This document shows, one piece after another, positions 23,509-34,502 of a stretch of DNA of 64,000 bases; the stretch's first letter is position 1; each line of letters starts with the position of its first letter. The DNA is from Paratinospora sagittata (lineage: Eukaryota > Streptophyta > Magnoliopsida > Ranunculales > Menispermaceae). A program made the translations under genes and the position numbers. Below the pieces are notes generated by a model. The model was not told the origin of the DNA. It did no database searches and was given only the letters and a program-made list of their open reading frames with translations. The stretch covers positions 24,382,288 to 24,446,287 of the forward strand of contig CM069605.1 in assembly GCA_035771175.1 (NCBI GenBank), read 5' to 3'.

Positions 23509-24907
23509 TGTAATACCCCAGGTTTACACAAAAAAATATTGAACTTCGGGCACTGCCCGAACGTTCGGGTAGCCCCCCAGAAGGTTCGGGCAGCCCGCCA
23601 GAAGGTTTGGGCACCCTTTTGGCTATAAAAAGGCCCTTCCCCCTTTGTTATTTTTCACAACTCACCCTCTCTTCTCTCTTGCTCCTTGTTGGCTCATCAC
23701 TCTCTTTGAGTTTTTCTCTCTCCTCTTTTTGAGACTATCTTCGCGGTGTAACGCGGTTCTGCTGGGAAGCGCTAGTGCTAAAAAGAAGGATTATCTGAAG
23801 GTGGGGAACGAAACATAGGTTTGCGTGTCTTATGACTTTTATTAATGGTTACATTATTTATCATTATGTCTACTATTCTTTTATACTGCATTATTGCGTA
23901 CAATATTCATACATGTCATACCTATGCCTGTATATTTGGAGTTCATGTATTACATTGTTACTACGTCGGATTAGTGGTCAATCTGACTCAACCAGACTTA
24001 GTCTTGTCCACAGTAACTTTGAGCAGTGAATGGGAGGCAGCTTGCTGCTCTAGAAGATTGGTATTTAAGCGGATCTTGTGTCCCACCTCTCAATTGGAGA
24101 CTGGTCCTGTTGGTCTTATCTGAAAGTTATCTGCTTGTACAAGTGATACTGGACATGCTAACCTTGCACGTGATGATACTGACCTGATAAGAATCACCAG
24201 GCACTGCCAAATCCTGTCTAATGTTAGTAAAGACCGGACCTGCTCATGCATTGGCATCATACATAAGCACCACCTAGGGATGTAAGTGGTTCATGATCCA
24301 CAAAATAGTTAGAAGCAATGCTCACTATTCTTTATATTTCCCTAGAGAGGGACGTATAATGAGAACCCGAGATTACCTGGGGATGGACATTTGTACGTGA
24401 ATTCAGGGCGACGACCTTGGAGAGAGACGTACAATGAGAACTCAGGTTTACCTGGGGATGGACATCTGAACGTGAACTCAGGGCGACGTACAATCATGGA
24501 ACCATTACGAGACAGTGTCATGCATACATACATGTTGTACCGATTATGATGTTATGTTGTGTATATGTAATATTTGATTATGAAGTTTCCTTTATTAATT
24601 GTCATATTCACGAACTATTTTACCCACTGGGTAATAGCTCGCCCCGTTATTATCCAACTTTTCATAGGAGTTTAAGGTGGACTGGGTAGAGGTTTTTGGG
24701 ACCACATTTTGTAACCCTTGTTATTTATAGGGAGATTTTGGGAGGATGTTTCCTTAATCATATTTTGTACAAAAAATACATTCTGAAATTAATGAAATCA
24801 GATTTGTACTCAATTGTGTACCTGCGTACTCGGTTATTGTTATAATGCATTCGCGCCCCTCCTGTGAGTGGTCGATCAGTTTAGGCACATCCGGGCGAGG
24901 TGTGACA
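23509..24907 (+). repeat. 5' LTR of the mosaic element
   Basis: It has a TATAAAA box at 23624-23630 and an extra stretch of about 60 bp (23551-23611) of TTCGGGCAGCCC-type repeats absent from the 3' LTR. That stretch includes the 14-bp palindrome CCCGAACGTTCGGG (23556-23569). A further stretch near 24668-24690 is also missing from the 3' LTR. Confidence 0.9.
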
Positions 24908-24912
24908 TTTAA

Positions 24913-24924
24913 TGGTATCAGAGA
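24913..24924 (+). other. Primer binding site, tRNA-iMet
   Basis: TGGTATCAGAGA, five bases after the 5' LTR, complementary to the initiator-Met tRNA 3' end over 11 bases. Confidence 0.8.
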
Positions 24925-25156
24925 GAAAGGTTCACAGCCCTCCCAACTCCACCACTTAGGAGAATAGATTTTTTTTATATAACTATATAAATATATAGTT
25001 AAGATATATTAGATATATATAGTATATAGTTATATATAATCATAAACATTAAGAGGAAAATAGAAAATATCCTCCAACGGACAAGGAATAAATCTTAAAA
25101 ATGTTAGGAATATATTTTGTGTATTTCACAAGTTTTATCTTACTTTCAGCAAGATA

Positions 25157-26683
25157 ATGGCCTCAAGTGAAGGAACGACTTCCAGTAGTCGGGAACCGAT
25201 TCCCACAAGACTTACGAAACTTTTCAAAGAGATGTTATGACTATGAGGAGTATCGACATGAGAGATCTCCGCCTCTGTTCTATCCTTCACGATAGACTCT
25301 CAGAGCTGGGGTGGTTAAATATAACAAAAGTTGAGGGTTACGTCTCCTTCAACTTGGTGAAGTCATTTTATGAATCCATGAATAACGTGGGACTTCAAGA
25401 AGATGGGATCAGCCCTGTCTTGGAGACAATGATCAAGGGAGCAATTCCATCAACGTCGAAACTATTTCACGACTTATGAAAATCCCAATAGGAGACAAGA
25501 TCATTCATCCACACAAACCTCGGACGGTTGCAGAGATCGCAGAATCCAAAGAACAATTGTTCAATTTCCTCACCGAAAAGGCGTACACCCAAATGGCGTA
25601 CGCCCACCTCCCAAATAATCTCCTTAAACCACCCCTTACCGGCCTTAGGAAGATTGTTGTCGGCAACATCTTGCCGAAAATGGTGACTAGAGGATCTATG
25701 ACAAGAGCTCAACTTCTTGTGCTATACTGCTTAGAAAAGGGAATTTATGTCTCCCTACCTCACATTATCATCCAACAAATGTTACGGGTGATTCAAAACC
25801 CTACAAAGAAGAAGCTCCTCGATTACGAAGTCTTGATAATGAGGATGCTATGGGAGGCAAACATCAATACCTTTAATGAATCTTCAACACAGATTACTAA
25901 AGTTGTTACAGTATCCTCCATATCCAAGACTTTCATCTCAAAGGAAGGGGTAACTGACGAAGAAATATTTGGCACGACTTCAAGGGAAAATAACGGAAGG
26001 ACTAGCGATAATAATGGAGGTTATCGACGAAAAAGTCAGCACAAGACTCCTATTAAGGAAACGCCAATTAATGAACCAAATCAGAACACTACAACAAACT
26101 CAGCCCCGAATAATGGTCAACCTGATCATCTATTCTCCGAGGAAGATCTCTTTGGCAACCTTGGTCAACCACAAAAAAATCAGGATGGACGGGGAGTTCC
26201 GGCAAATCCACCTTCCTAGAACCTCCCAACCCAAGGCAATACGACGTACCAAAGGTTTTCAATTCTAAGGTACCCTACCAGCCAGTTCCACAATTTCCTA
26301 TGAACCAACCAAAATAGAATTGGACGGCACCAAACTTTAGAAGACAGGATATCCTGATGAGTCCACTCTTTCAAAGTTGTCCGACTTAAGCATATTCAAC
26401 CGTCCAAGAGGTCCCAGTTAGGGAGTCTTCATATAATCAAACCAACTACCCTCCACCTATAAGTCAACCATACATCCAATATTTTCCACCAATGCCTACA
26501 GCCTACCCTCCACCTATGAGACAGTCAACCTACCATCCATCGATGGGACAATCGGCCAACCAACCATCTATGGGACAACAGGCTAACCCATTTGACCAGT
26601 TAAATGTGATAGTATCTAGTCTTGCTAAGATGCAGGAGACCCACAATGCTTTGATAACGCGTGTGCAAAACATAGAAGAATAG
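25157..26683 (+). pseudogene. Extra front ORF of the mosaic element, plant transposon-protein-like
   Basis: From ATG at 25157 a coding stretch runs through at least three frames. The best block (25476-26219) has RTVAEIAESKEQLFNFLTEK and GSMTRAQLLVLYCLEKGIYV, recalling the helical part of the putative plant transposon protein domain (weak similarity from memory). The C-terminal block (26492-26683) has MGQSANQPSMGQQANPFDQL repeats and a short coiled coil. It has no zinc knuckle and is distinct from the Tekay-like Gag that follows. It may be the original product of the host element. Confidence 0.5.
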
Positions 26684-26881
26684 GGAGCAACTTCTCAACG
26701 TTCTTTTGGCAGTCGTTAAGTAACTAACAGAAGGTCTAGGAGGAGTAGTAGTAGGCGAAAAAATTAGAAAAATTACTAGCATTGTAACTATTTTCTTTTT
26801 ATGAATGAAATGTTTTGTTTGAGTGGTTTGGTGGGCCGACTTACAACCATTTTTTTTCTTTTGTATCACTAAACTTTGGAG

Positions 26882-27152
26882 TGGTACGGGACACAACAAA
26901 ATTGGAAGATACTAAATAAAACGTGGAAGTAAGAAAATCCACGACCTTGTGTGAAAAGAAACATCTGGAAAAAGTTGAATTACTAACATTATCACTAAGT
27001 TTACATGGTATGGGACAAGTAAACTTGGACGATACTATTAGTGATCTCTTCTCCAGCCGATGTTTTGTAGAGACCGTGTTCATACATCTTAACTTGGTTG
27101 AACCCTTGATTACCAAATTCATGTGGTATGGGACACACGAACTTGGATAATA
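26882..27152 (+). repeat. Three spaced copies of a TGGTATGGGACA...AACTTGGA motif
   Basis: Copies of about 30 bp start at 26882, 27005 and 27123, spaced about 120 bp. Each has TGGTAYGGGACA followed by AACTTGGAN(G/T)ATA or a close variant. They lie in the otherwise non-coding stretch between the front ORF and gag. Confidence 0.65.
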
Positions 27153-27498
27153 GTCGAAAAGACTAAGCGAAGAGTTTGAACAGATAAGAATGTGATAGAA
27201 CGTTAGATTAGGATATTTACCGAGGTTAATCGAAGAATTTCAATGACTTGTATAGAATTTCAAAAAAAAAACATATGTATGTTCACAGAACCGAAACCAA
27301 AACATTTGAAATACTTTCAAAATTTTACTTATTATATGAACACTTTAACCTTGTTTTATATCATGGCCAAACATACAAGGCACATAAGATTCTGTGATTC
27401 CTCAACAAAAACTTTACACCATACTTAGAATATCATAACACTAGACTTGGCTATGGTTCCTAAAACGTGATTTTATTTTCTCCTTGCCAGTGAGAAAA

Positions 27499-28790
27499 TG
27501 CAAACAAGAAGAGAGGAAGGCAACGCACAGTCCGTCCAGTAGAGGAGGCACCTCCTGTGATTCAAAATCAGGAACCGCCACCTCCGAGGACAGAGCAGGC
27601 CACACACGACATTGCCGCTGCGTCTGGGCAGGCAGTGCCACCTCATCCCACACCCTTTGTCATGCCTTCAGGCATGGAACACTTTTTCGCCGGATTTATC
27701 GAGACGATGAAAGTGACTATTCAGATCGTCGTCCTTGAGACTGTGGTCAACCAGGTGGTCACGGTACAAACACTTGTACGATCTGGGTCGGAGAGCCAAA
27801 CAAACCAAATCACGAAGTGCAATAGGTTACAACCCCTTACTTTTGCTGGCACCATTGATGTGGATGAAGCACATAAATGGCTTGATGAGTCGAATAAGGC
27901 TCTCGAGGCTATAGTGGTCGACGAGGCTCGAAAGATTCCATTAGCTTCCTACCAGCTGGTTGGTGGAGCTAACACCTGGTGGATAACAATAAAGGAAGAC
28001 TCAAGGATCAACGTAATGGACATGACTTGGCTAGAGTTCGAGTCATTGTTCATTAACGAGTACTTCCCTAGCGCAGTGAAAAGGCAGAGGCGCCAGGAGT
28101 TTGCCAGACTCTACCAAGGCAGCATGACAGTTTGAGAGTATGCCATCAGGCTCAAAGAATTATCGGTCTTCTCTTTTTTCACTATCTCAACGGAGCAAGA
28201 TAAGGCCGAGAAATTCTATAATAGCCTTCGTCCAGACATCCGAGAAGCCCTGTCGATCTTGGATTTCAAGAATTACAAGGAGCTTGTCGACAAGGCCGTG
28301 AACTTTGAGTAGGAGAAAACTGAGCAGGAGTAGAGAAAGAATATGGGAAAACGGCCTGCAACGTTTTCTCAACAGAGCACTCAGCAGGGTAACAAGAAGA
28401 AACCCTACTATAATTAAAACCCAACCCTCCCAGCCCCTGTTCAAACACATGAGGCCACGACACCTGCGGTTGAAGCATCTAACCCTGGCCATAAGGGTTT
28501 TCACAATCATGGCCGAGGAGGTCGAAATGGTAGGGGTAGCCGCCGTAATGGAAATGGCAGGGGTGGTGGTCAGCAGCATCACAATCAGAATGGCCAGCAA
28601 AACCATCAACAGGCGCCTCAGCAGCAGAGGCTGATGTGTTTCAACTGCTGCCAACAAGGCCATGTAAGAAATGTCTGTCCCCACCCTCAACAACCGCGGC
28701 AGCCTGTTCCCGTTGTTCCAATCCAACAAGCTCCATCTGTTGCTAATGCCGAACCCAGACAGAACCAGTAGAACCAGGGGCAACGACAAC
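27499..28790 (+). pseudogene. Tekay-like Gag
   Basis: Main open block 27557-28135. After a Pro-rich N-terminus it has the retrotransposon Gag core LTFAGTIDVDEAHKWLDESN and LEFESLFINEYFPSAVKRQR. After a stop (28135) the frame continues with ELSVFSFFTISTEQDKAEKF. A zinc knuckle CFNCCQQGHVRNVC sits near 28637-28680 in a shifted frame. The character is that of chromovirus (Tekay/Del) Gag. Confidence 0.8.
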
Positions 28791-28802
28791 AAGGCATGAG
28801 CG

Positions 28803-29534
28803 TTTGTTATCGCTCAGCAACCCGTTCCAGATAACAATGTAGTTGAAGGTACATTTTTATTGTTCAATACAATGGTGCATGTCTTATTTGATTCGGGTGC
28901 TACGCACTCCTTTATATCTTCTACATTGGTAAGGCATTTAGGGTTGCATCCTAAACCCACAGACATCACAATCTATGTCTCATCACCATTAGGATCTGGG
29001 ACTAACGTGACATTGAAGTGTTTTCGATGTGAACTTCAAATGTCAGAACAGATAATTTATGCAGATCTTTTTGTGATAGACATTGAAGACTTCGACATCA
29101 TCCTCGGCATGGACTGGCTTGCACCATTAAATGCTAAGATCGATTGTTTGAATAAGCAAGTTCAGTTAACCTTGCCTACTGGAGAGTTTGTTAAGATTCA
29201 GGAAACGAGGAAATGGATACACAACTCGACTGTTGCACTTCTCAAGGCACGGTTCCAAGCCTTATCCCTTGGTGATGACAATGAATCATCATCACTGTAC
29301 CCTCTCGACGTACACGATATCCCAGTTATATCTAAATTCCCAACAATTTTTCTGAATGGCCTTCCTAATCTACCTCTAGTTGGAGAATTCGATTTTAAGA
29401 TCAAATTCATACCAGGGACGGGACCCATCTCAATTCCACCATACAGAATGTCCAATGTCGAGCTGTTTGAGTTGGACAAACAACTGAAGGAATTGAAGAG
29501 TAATGGCTTCATCAAAAAAAATTCATCACTCTAA
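28803..29534 (+). pseudogene. Tekay-like aspartic protease
   Basis: The active-site region VLFDSGATHSFISSTLVRHL (D-S-G-A) is at 28875-28935 and FDIILGMDWLAPLNAKIDC at about 29090-29150, the two halves of a chromovirus protease. The block is open for 224 codons and runs into the RT linker, ending at a stop at 29532-29534. This is the best-preserved domain of the pol. Confidence 0.85.
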
Positions 29535-29546
29535 GGCGCTCCAATT

Positions 29547-30083
29547 TTGTTTGTCCGCAAGAAAGATGATTCATTACGACTTTGCATCAGCTATCGCAAG
29601 TTGAATAATGCCACCATCAAGAACATATACCCATTACCAAGGATCGATGACTTGTTCGACCAACTTAGAGATGTCAAATACTTCTCTAAGATTGATTTAC
29701 GATCCGGTTATCATCAACTCCGGATCAGAGAGTTGGACATTAATAAAACAACTTTCAGAACTCGGTACGGTCATTAAGAGTTCTTGGTTATGTCGTTCGG
29801 TCTAACAAATGCACCTGCAGCGTTCATGGATTTGATGAACCGCATGTTCAGGTTATACTTAGACCGATTCGTGGTGGTCTTTGTGGATGATATCTTGATA
29901 TATTCCTCAACCGAGGAAGACCATAAGATACATCTAAGGATTGTCCTCCAGACCTTGAGAAGCCACCAGTTGTATGCAAAGTTGAGTAAGTGCAAATTTC
30001 GGGTGAAGAGAGTGCAATTCCAGGTCATGTGGTTTCAGGCAATGGCATTGAGGTGGATCCTTCAAAGGTTGAAGCAATTTTAA
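29547..30083 (+). pseudogene. Tekay-like reverse transcriptase
   Basis: Fingers [20 protein letters not shown] (29578-29640) and [20 protein letters not shown] are followed by the palm [18 protein letters not shown] (29866-29925) with both catalytic Asp. A stop at 29775 and a frame change split it into 29547-29777 and 29784-30083. It is placed in the Tekay/Del lineage by overall motif likeness. Confidence 0.85.
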
Positions 30084-30130
30084 ACTGAAAGCGGCCTACC
30101 ACAGTTACTCAAATCAGGAGTTTTCTTGGT

Positions 30131-30739
30131 TTGGCTAGTTACTACAGATGCTTCATCAAGGACTTCTCAAAGATTGTTGAACCTATGACCAAGCTCACTA
30201 GGAAAGACGTACGATTCATCTGGAATCCTGCCTATGAAACGTTATTTCAGGAATTGAAGAAGTGCCTCACGACGGCATCAGTACTAGTCATTCCAAGAAA
30301 TAGTGTTGGGTTTTTACTATACACCGACGCCTCTCTCCAAGGCTTAGGTGCAGTACTGATGCAAGAAGGCCAGGTTGTTCCATATGTTTCTAGGCAACTA
30401 AAGATTCATGAGGGTAATTACCTAATGCATGACCTGGAACTTACAATTGTCGTATTCGCATTAAAGTTGTGGCGTTACTACCTATACGGTGAACGGTTTG
30501 AGATCTTCTCGGATCACAAGAGTCTCAAATACATCTACACTCAAAGCGACCTAAACCTCCGCCAAAGACGATGGTTGGAATTCTTGAAAGATTATGACTT
30601 TCAACTCCAATACCATCCGGGTAAGGCCAATGTTGTGGCTGATGCCCTGAGTAGAAAATCTTATGTTGTTTCCACTCTTAACTTCGAGATGGGGAAGTTG
30701 GCTACAAAGATGGAGAATTTTAACCTACAGCTCATTTAG
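30131..30739 (+). pseudogene. Tekay-like RNase H
   Basis: An open block of 202 codons contains [20 protein letters not shown], the first catalytic Asp, and [17 protein letters not shown], the last. It follows the RT connection region ([16 protein letters not shown]). The block ends in a stop and the protein continues in broken form. Confidence 0.85.
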
Positions 30740-30799
30740 GAGGGAGGATGATCGCGACTCTCTCAATTATCAGCCAACTCTAAGCTTATTCGAAAGATT

Positions 30800-32000
30800 T
30801 CAGCAGTTCAAGCCAACGACCCTATGATAATGGAGAAACGAGAACTTATACTTAATGGACAGGACCTTTCTCACTAGTCGATCTCCAATGACGGGGCCGT
30901 TTTCTACAAAAAATATGTCTCTATCTACAGAACGATCCTCAAGTTCGGAAAGAAGTGCTCACTGAAATGCATTGTTCAAGATTTTTTATGCATCCTGAGG
31001 GAGACAAGATGTACAGGGATGTCAAGCGATAATTCTGGTTTTTTGGAATGAAGAAGGCTATTGCAGACTTCGTTGCTCGATGTCTTGTGTGCCAACAAGT
31101 AAAGGCAGAGCGTAAACTTCCCTCTGGACTTCTCCAGCCTTTACCAATTGGAGAATGGAAGTGGGAGAACATCGCAATGGATTTTGTTACGGCCTTGCCT
31201 CAAAATAATAAAGGGCAAGATGCAATCTGGGTTATCATTGATAAACTTACAAAGTCTGCACATTTTTTACCAATAAAGTTCATGGATAACCCCGCCAAGC
31301 TAGCCAAATTGTATGAAAGAGAGTTCGTACGCCTCCATGGCATACCACTCACCATCTTCTCTGATCGAGACCCTCGATTCACATCAAAATTTTGGCAAAG
31401 CTTCCAGAGTAGAATGGGTTCCAGGATCACCATGAGCACGGCTTTTCACCCACAGACTGACGGGCAATCAGAATGGTTGATCCAGATATTAAAGGATATG
31501 TTACGATGCTGCATTTTGGACTTTCATATATGATGGGAAAAACACTTACATTTGGCTGAGTTTGCATACAACAATAGCTACCAAACCAATATCGGCATGG
31601 CACCATATGATATTCTCTATGGTCGCCCTTGCAGATCTCCGGTATGCTGGTTAGATATGGCAGATCGACCGCAGTTGGGGCCTAAAGTAGTTCAAGAGAC
31701 TTCTGAGAAGATCACACTAGTAAAAGAGCGACTTCGTGTAGCACAAAGTCGACAGAAGAGCTTTGCCGACAAGCGGAGACAACCTCTAGAATTTGACAAG
31801 GGGAGCTTGGTTTTCTTAAAAGTTCAACCTAAAAAAGGTGTCAAACACTTTGGGATCAAATGAAAGCTCTCCCCACGGTATATCGGTCCATTTTAGATCA
31901 TTGAACGTATTGGCAAACTAGCATATCGTCTATCCCTTCCATCATCCATGTCTAAGGTTCATGACGTTTTTCACGTATCCATGCTGCTAAAGTATCGTCC
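30800..32000 (+). pseudogene. Tekay-like integrase
   Basis: HHCC residues are near 30970-31095 (ending CLVCQQVKAE). The core at 31150-31533 has IAMDFVTALPQ, TIFSDRDPRFTSKFWQSFQS and STAFHPQTDGQSEW, supplying D, D and E. A stop at 31531 precedes AEFAYNNSYQTNIGMAPYDI. The block then runs to KVQPKKGVKHFG, the GPY/F-type C-terminal region. Two or more stops are present. Confidence 0.85.
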
Positions 32001-32089
32001 TGATCCTTCGCATATCATCCCTCTAGTCGAGGTTCAGGTTGAAGAAGGAAATAAGTATCAGGAAAGAGCGATACAAATTCTGGATAAAA

Positions 32090-32224
32090 AACTCAAGAAC
32101 TAGGGCGACATAGCATACCACTTGTGAAGGTGTTCTGGAATCACCACAGAGTAGAGGAAGCAACATGGGAACTAGGAGAAATAATTAAACAAAAATACCC
32201 TGAATTATTTTCTAGTAATAATTG
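32090..32224 (+). pseudogene. Chromodomain remnant at the integrase C-terminus
   Basis: In one frame it reads VKVFWNHHRVEEATWELGEI and KQKYPELF, the typical chromovirus chromodomain tail that targets integration to chromatin. It confirms a chromovirus (Tekay-like) pol and precedes the truncated LTR by about 150 bp. Confidence 0.75.
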
Positions 32225-32377
32225 ATGATGTGATACATTGTACGATTTCACTTATCAATAAGATTGGTGAACTTCTTTTACAATATCGTAATATATTGTT
32301 TCATTTAATTAACCATGCAGATGTCTAAAAATAACTTAGGTAGAAGTAATGAGTCACACACTCCTTGGGCTTGGCAA

Positions 32378-34023
32378 TGTGACGCCCCGAAAATTACTTC
32401 ATCTAGCCCATAACCCAATTGCATTTTGCCCAAACTTTATGTGTTTGCCTTGATATGTTTGGTGTTTATTTGATGGTTGTTTAATGTTTGTATATTTGAT
32501 GCTTGATAATGTATATAAATATGTGCATTATAAATTGTATATGGGTCATGTTAAATTAAAGTATAATGTATATGTTATTATTTATGCATGGGCCCATTAA
32601 ACCATGAATTGATATGGGTTAGGATTGATTGAATAAAAGGATAAATGAGAATGAAAATTTGGTGTATTAGATTGGTTTTTACATTTAAAATACATGCAAG
32701 CATGAGATTGGTTAAAGTACATGTGGTTGGTATGGGTAGTATGAGATCAGCACATGTCAAGTTGGTGCATGAGAATGGACAAGTGTCTCATGCCCCATTC
32801 CTCTTCTCCAACACATGTCAAGTTGGTGCATGAGACGAACACATGTCAAGTTGATGCATGAGAATGGACAAGTGTCCCATGCCCCATTTCTCTTCTCCAA
32901 TACATGTCAAGTTGGTGCATGAGAGTGCACAAGTGTCCCATGCCCCATTTTTCTTCTCCAACACATGTCAAGTTGGTGCATGAGAGTGGAAAAATGTCCC
33001 ATGCCCACTTCTCTTCTCCAAGGAAGTCCTAGAGAGTGAGATGAGTGGAGGGAAAGGAAAAAAGAAGAGAAAGGAAAGAAGAAGAGAAAGAAAGAGGAAG
33101 TTGCTTTGAGGGAAGTCTCAACAATGTTTTCATCAAAGAGCTGGATCTTGGTGATATATGGTCGGATTGAGCTTAGACTTTGTCAGAAAGTTCATAGCTT
33201 ATGGTTGTTCATTATAGTCGGTAAGATCTTGATTGGAGTTTGCTTCTGAGAGATATAACCTTCCAAACAAAGCTAGTCGGAATGTCTAAATATTTCGCAC
33301 AGTTTAGCTCAAACTCATAGATCTCCTACACCTACCGTTGGACGGATATGATATTTTAGAAGATGGTTCACAACTAATATTTATACATTATGAACGGTTG
33401 CGATGTTGATGGCTCACGTATTTTGTGTGATATAGGCATCTGAGTTCAAGTATTTGCAGCAGGAAAGGAGAAATTGTCTGATTAGAGACTTGTTCATCAA
33501 ATAGGCCTATCTCTTTGGTCCACCGTTGGATTGAGCTGATTTTTGGACAGAAGGTTTTCTTCTTAACATACTTCAATCTGACGGTTGATTTTGTGATTAA
33601 ATATGTCTGTTGGCAACTTGATACATCTTAATGGAATATTAAATGAAAAATTGGTAGGGTTGTTTGTATTAGACCTAAATTTAGAATATGAACTTAGACC
33701 TTTCCAAATAGCTTGCATGTCAACTATGTTGACCTAGTTGTCATTGTTGATGAACCCATGATGCAAAATCAGTGATATACATGGCTGAACATGGTGACCT
33801 AATGTAAATCGGCAATATGGCCTAAGTATGGAAATTTCATATTTTAGGGTTTTGATGCTTTTGGCCTAGAATCATTGAATTGATGCAATTTATGTCTAAT
33901 TAAGCATGATTAGGGTTGATTATGCTATTGATTTGGTGGTTGTGACCATATCATTAGTTAGGCTTACTTGTGATCAAATGGCCCAATTTGGGCATGTTTA
34001 TACCTAAGGAATTGAAAATCAGT
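32378..34023 (+). repeat. Truncated Tekay-type LTR (first 1.65 kb of about 2.9 kb)
   Basis: It begins TGTGACGCCCCG and matches 7879-9484 until ATTGAAAATCAGT, where similarity ends abruptly at 34023 and the mosaic-element tail begins. It lies where the 3' LTR of the Tekay-like pol would be. The last 1.2 kb is missing and no matching 5' LTR is upstream of gag. Confidence 0.85.
32750..33020 (+). repeat. Tandem repeat, about 61 bp, five units with one truncated
   Basis: Units start at 32750, 32811, 32839, 32900 and 32961. The second is only 28 bp. Same unit as at 8241-8479, so the array predates the split of the two LTR copies and has since changed in copy number. Confidence 0.85.
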
Positions 34024-34489
34024 GGATACTCTTTCAAACTCTGAAGCAAACCTCAACTTCTTTGCATCACCAACCCCCTCACCTCAACGGCAGCGATCCC
34101 TATCGCCAGAGCGTGCATGGATTTTTCATAACAATATTGCCAGAAACAATCCAGTGCCCTCATCCTGGCAGGATCTCCTACCAAAATTGTCAGGCAGCCG
34201 AATTCGAGCAACGGCACGAAAAATAATTTCGTCACTCAGCCTACCTTCTCTAAAACGCCGTAACTTGCAGTACCCTACGCCACCATCTGTCAGGCAAATG
34301 TCGGAACCTTTTGAGGACGAGTCCGATTCCATTTGCTCGCCATTGATGTTGAGGATTCCACCATCCACAGTATTATTCAAGGACCTTACCGGCATTACCC
34401 TGATCTTGTCAATAATGACGACGATGGTGAATCCCACGCAAATAGCAATCATTACTACAGGGACTGAATTTCGAGGGAGAAATCCTTTT
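34024..34489 (+). other. 3' tail of the mosaic element, possible broken coding sequence
   Basis: A 161-codon open frame (34022-34507) rich in Ser, Pro and Arg (NFFASPTPSPQRQRSLSPER) runs into the LTR. It matches no domain I recognise. It probably belongs to the same element as the front ORF, since it adjoins the PPT and LTR. Confidence 0.45.
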
Positions 34490-34502
34490 AAGGGGGGTAG
34501 AG
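34490..34502 (+). other. Polypurine tract of the mosaic element
   Basis: AAGGGGGGTAGAG immediately before the 3' LTR start at 34503. Confidence 0.8.
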
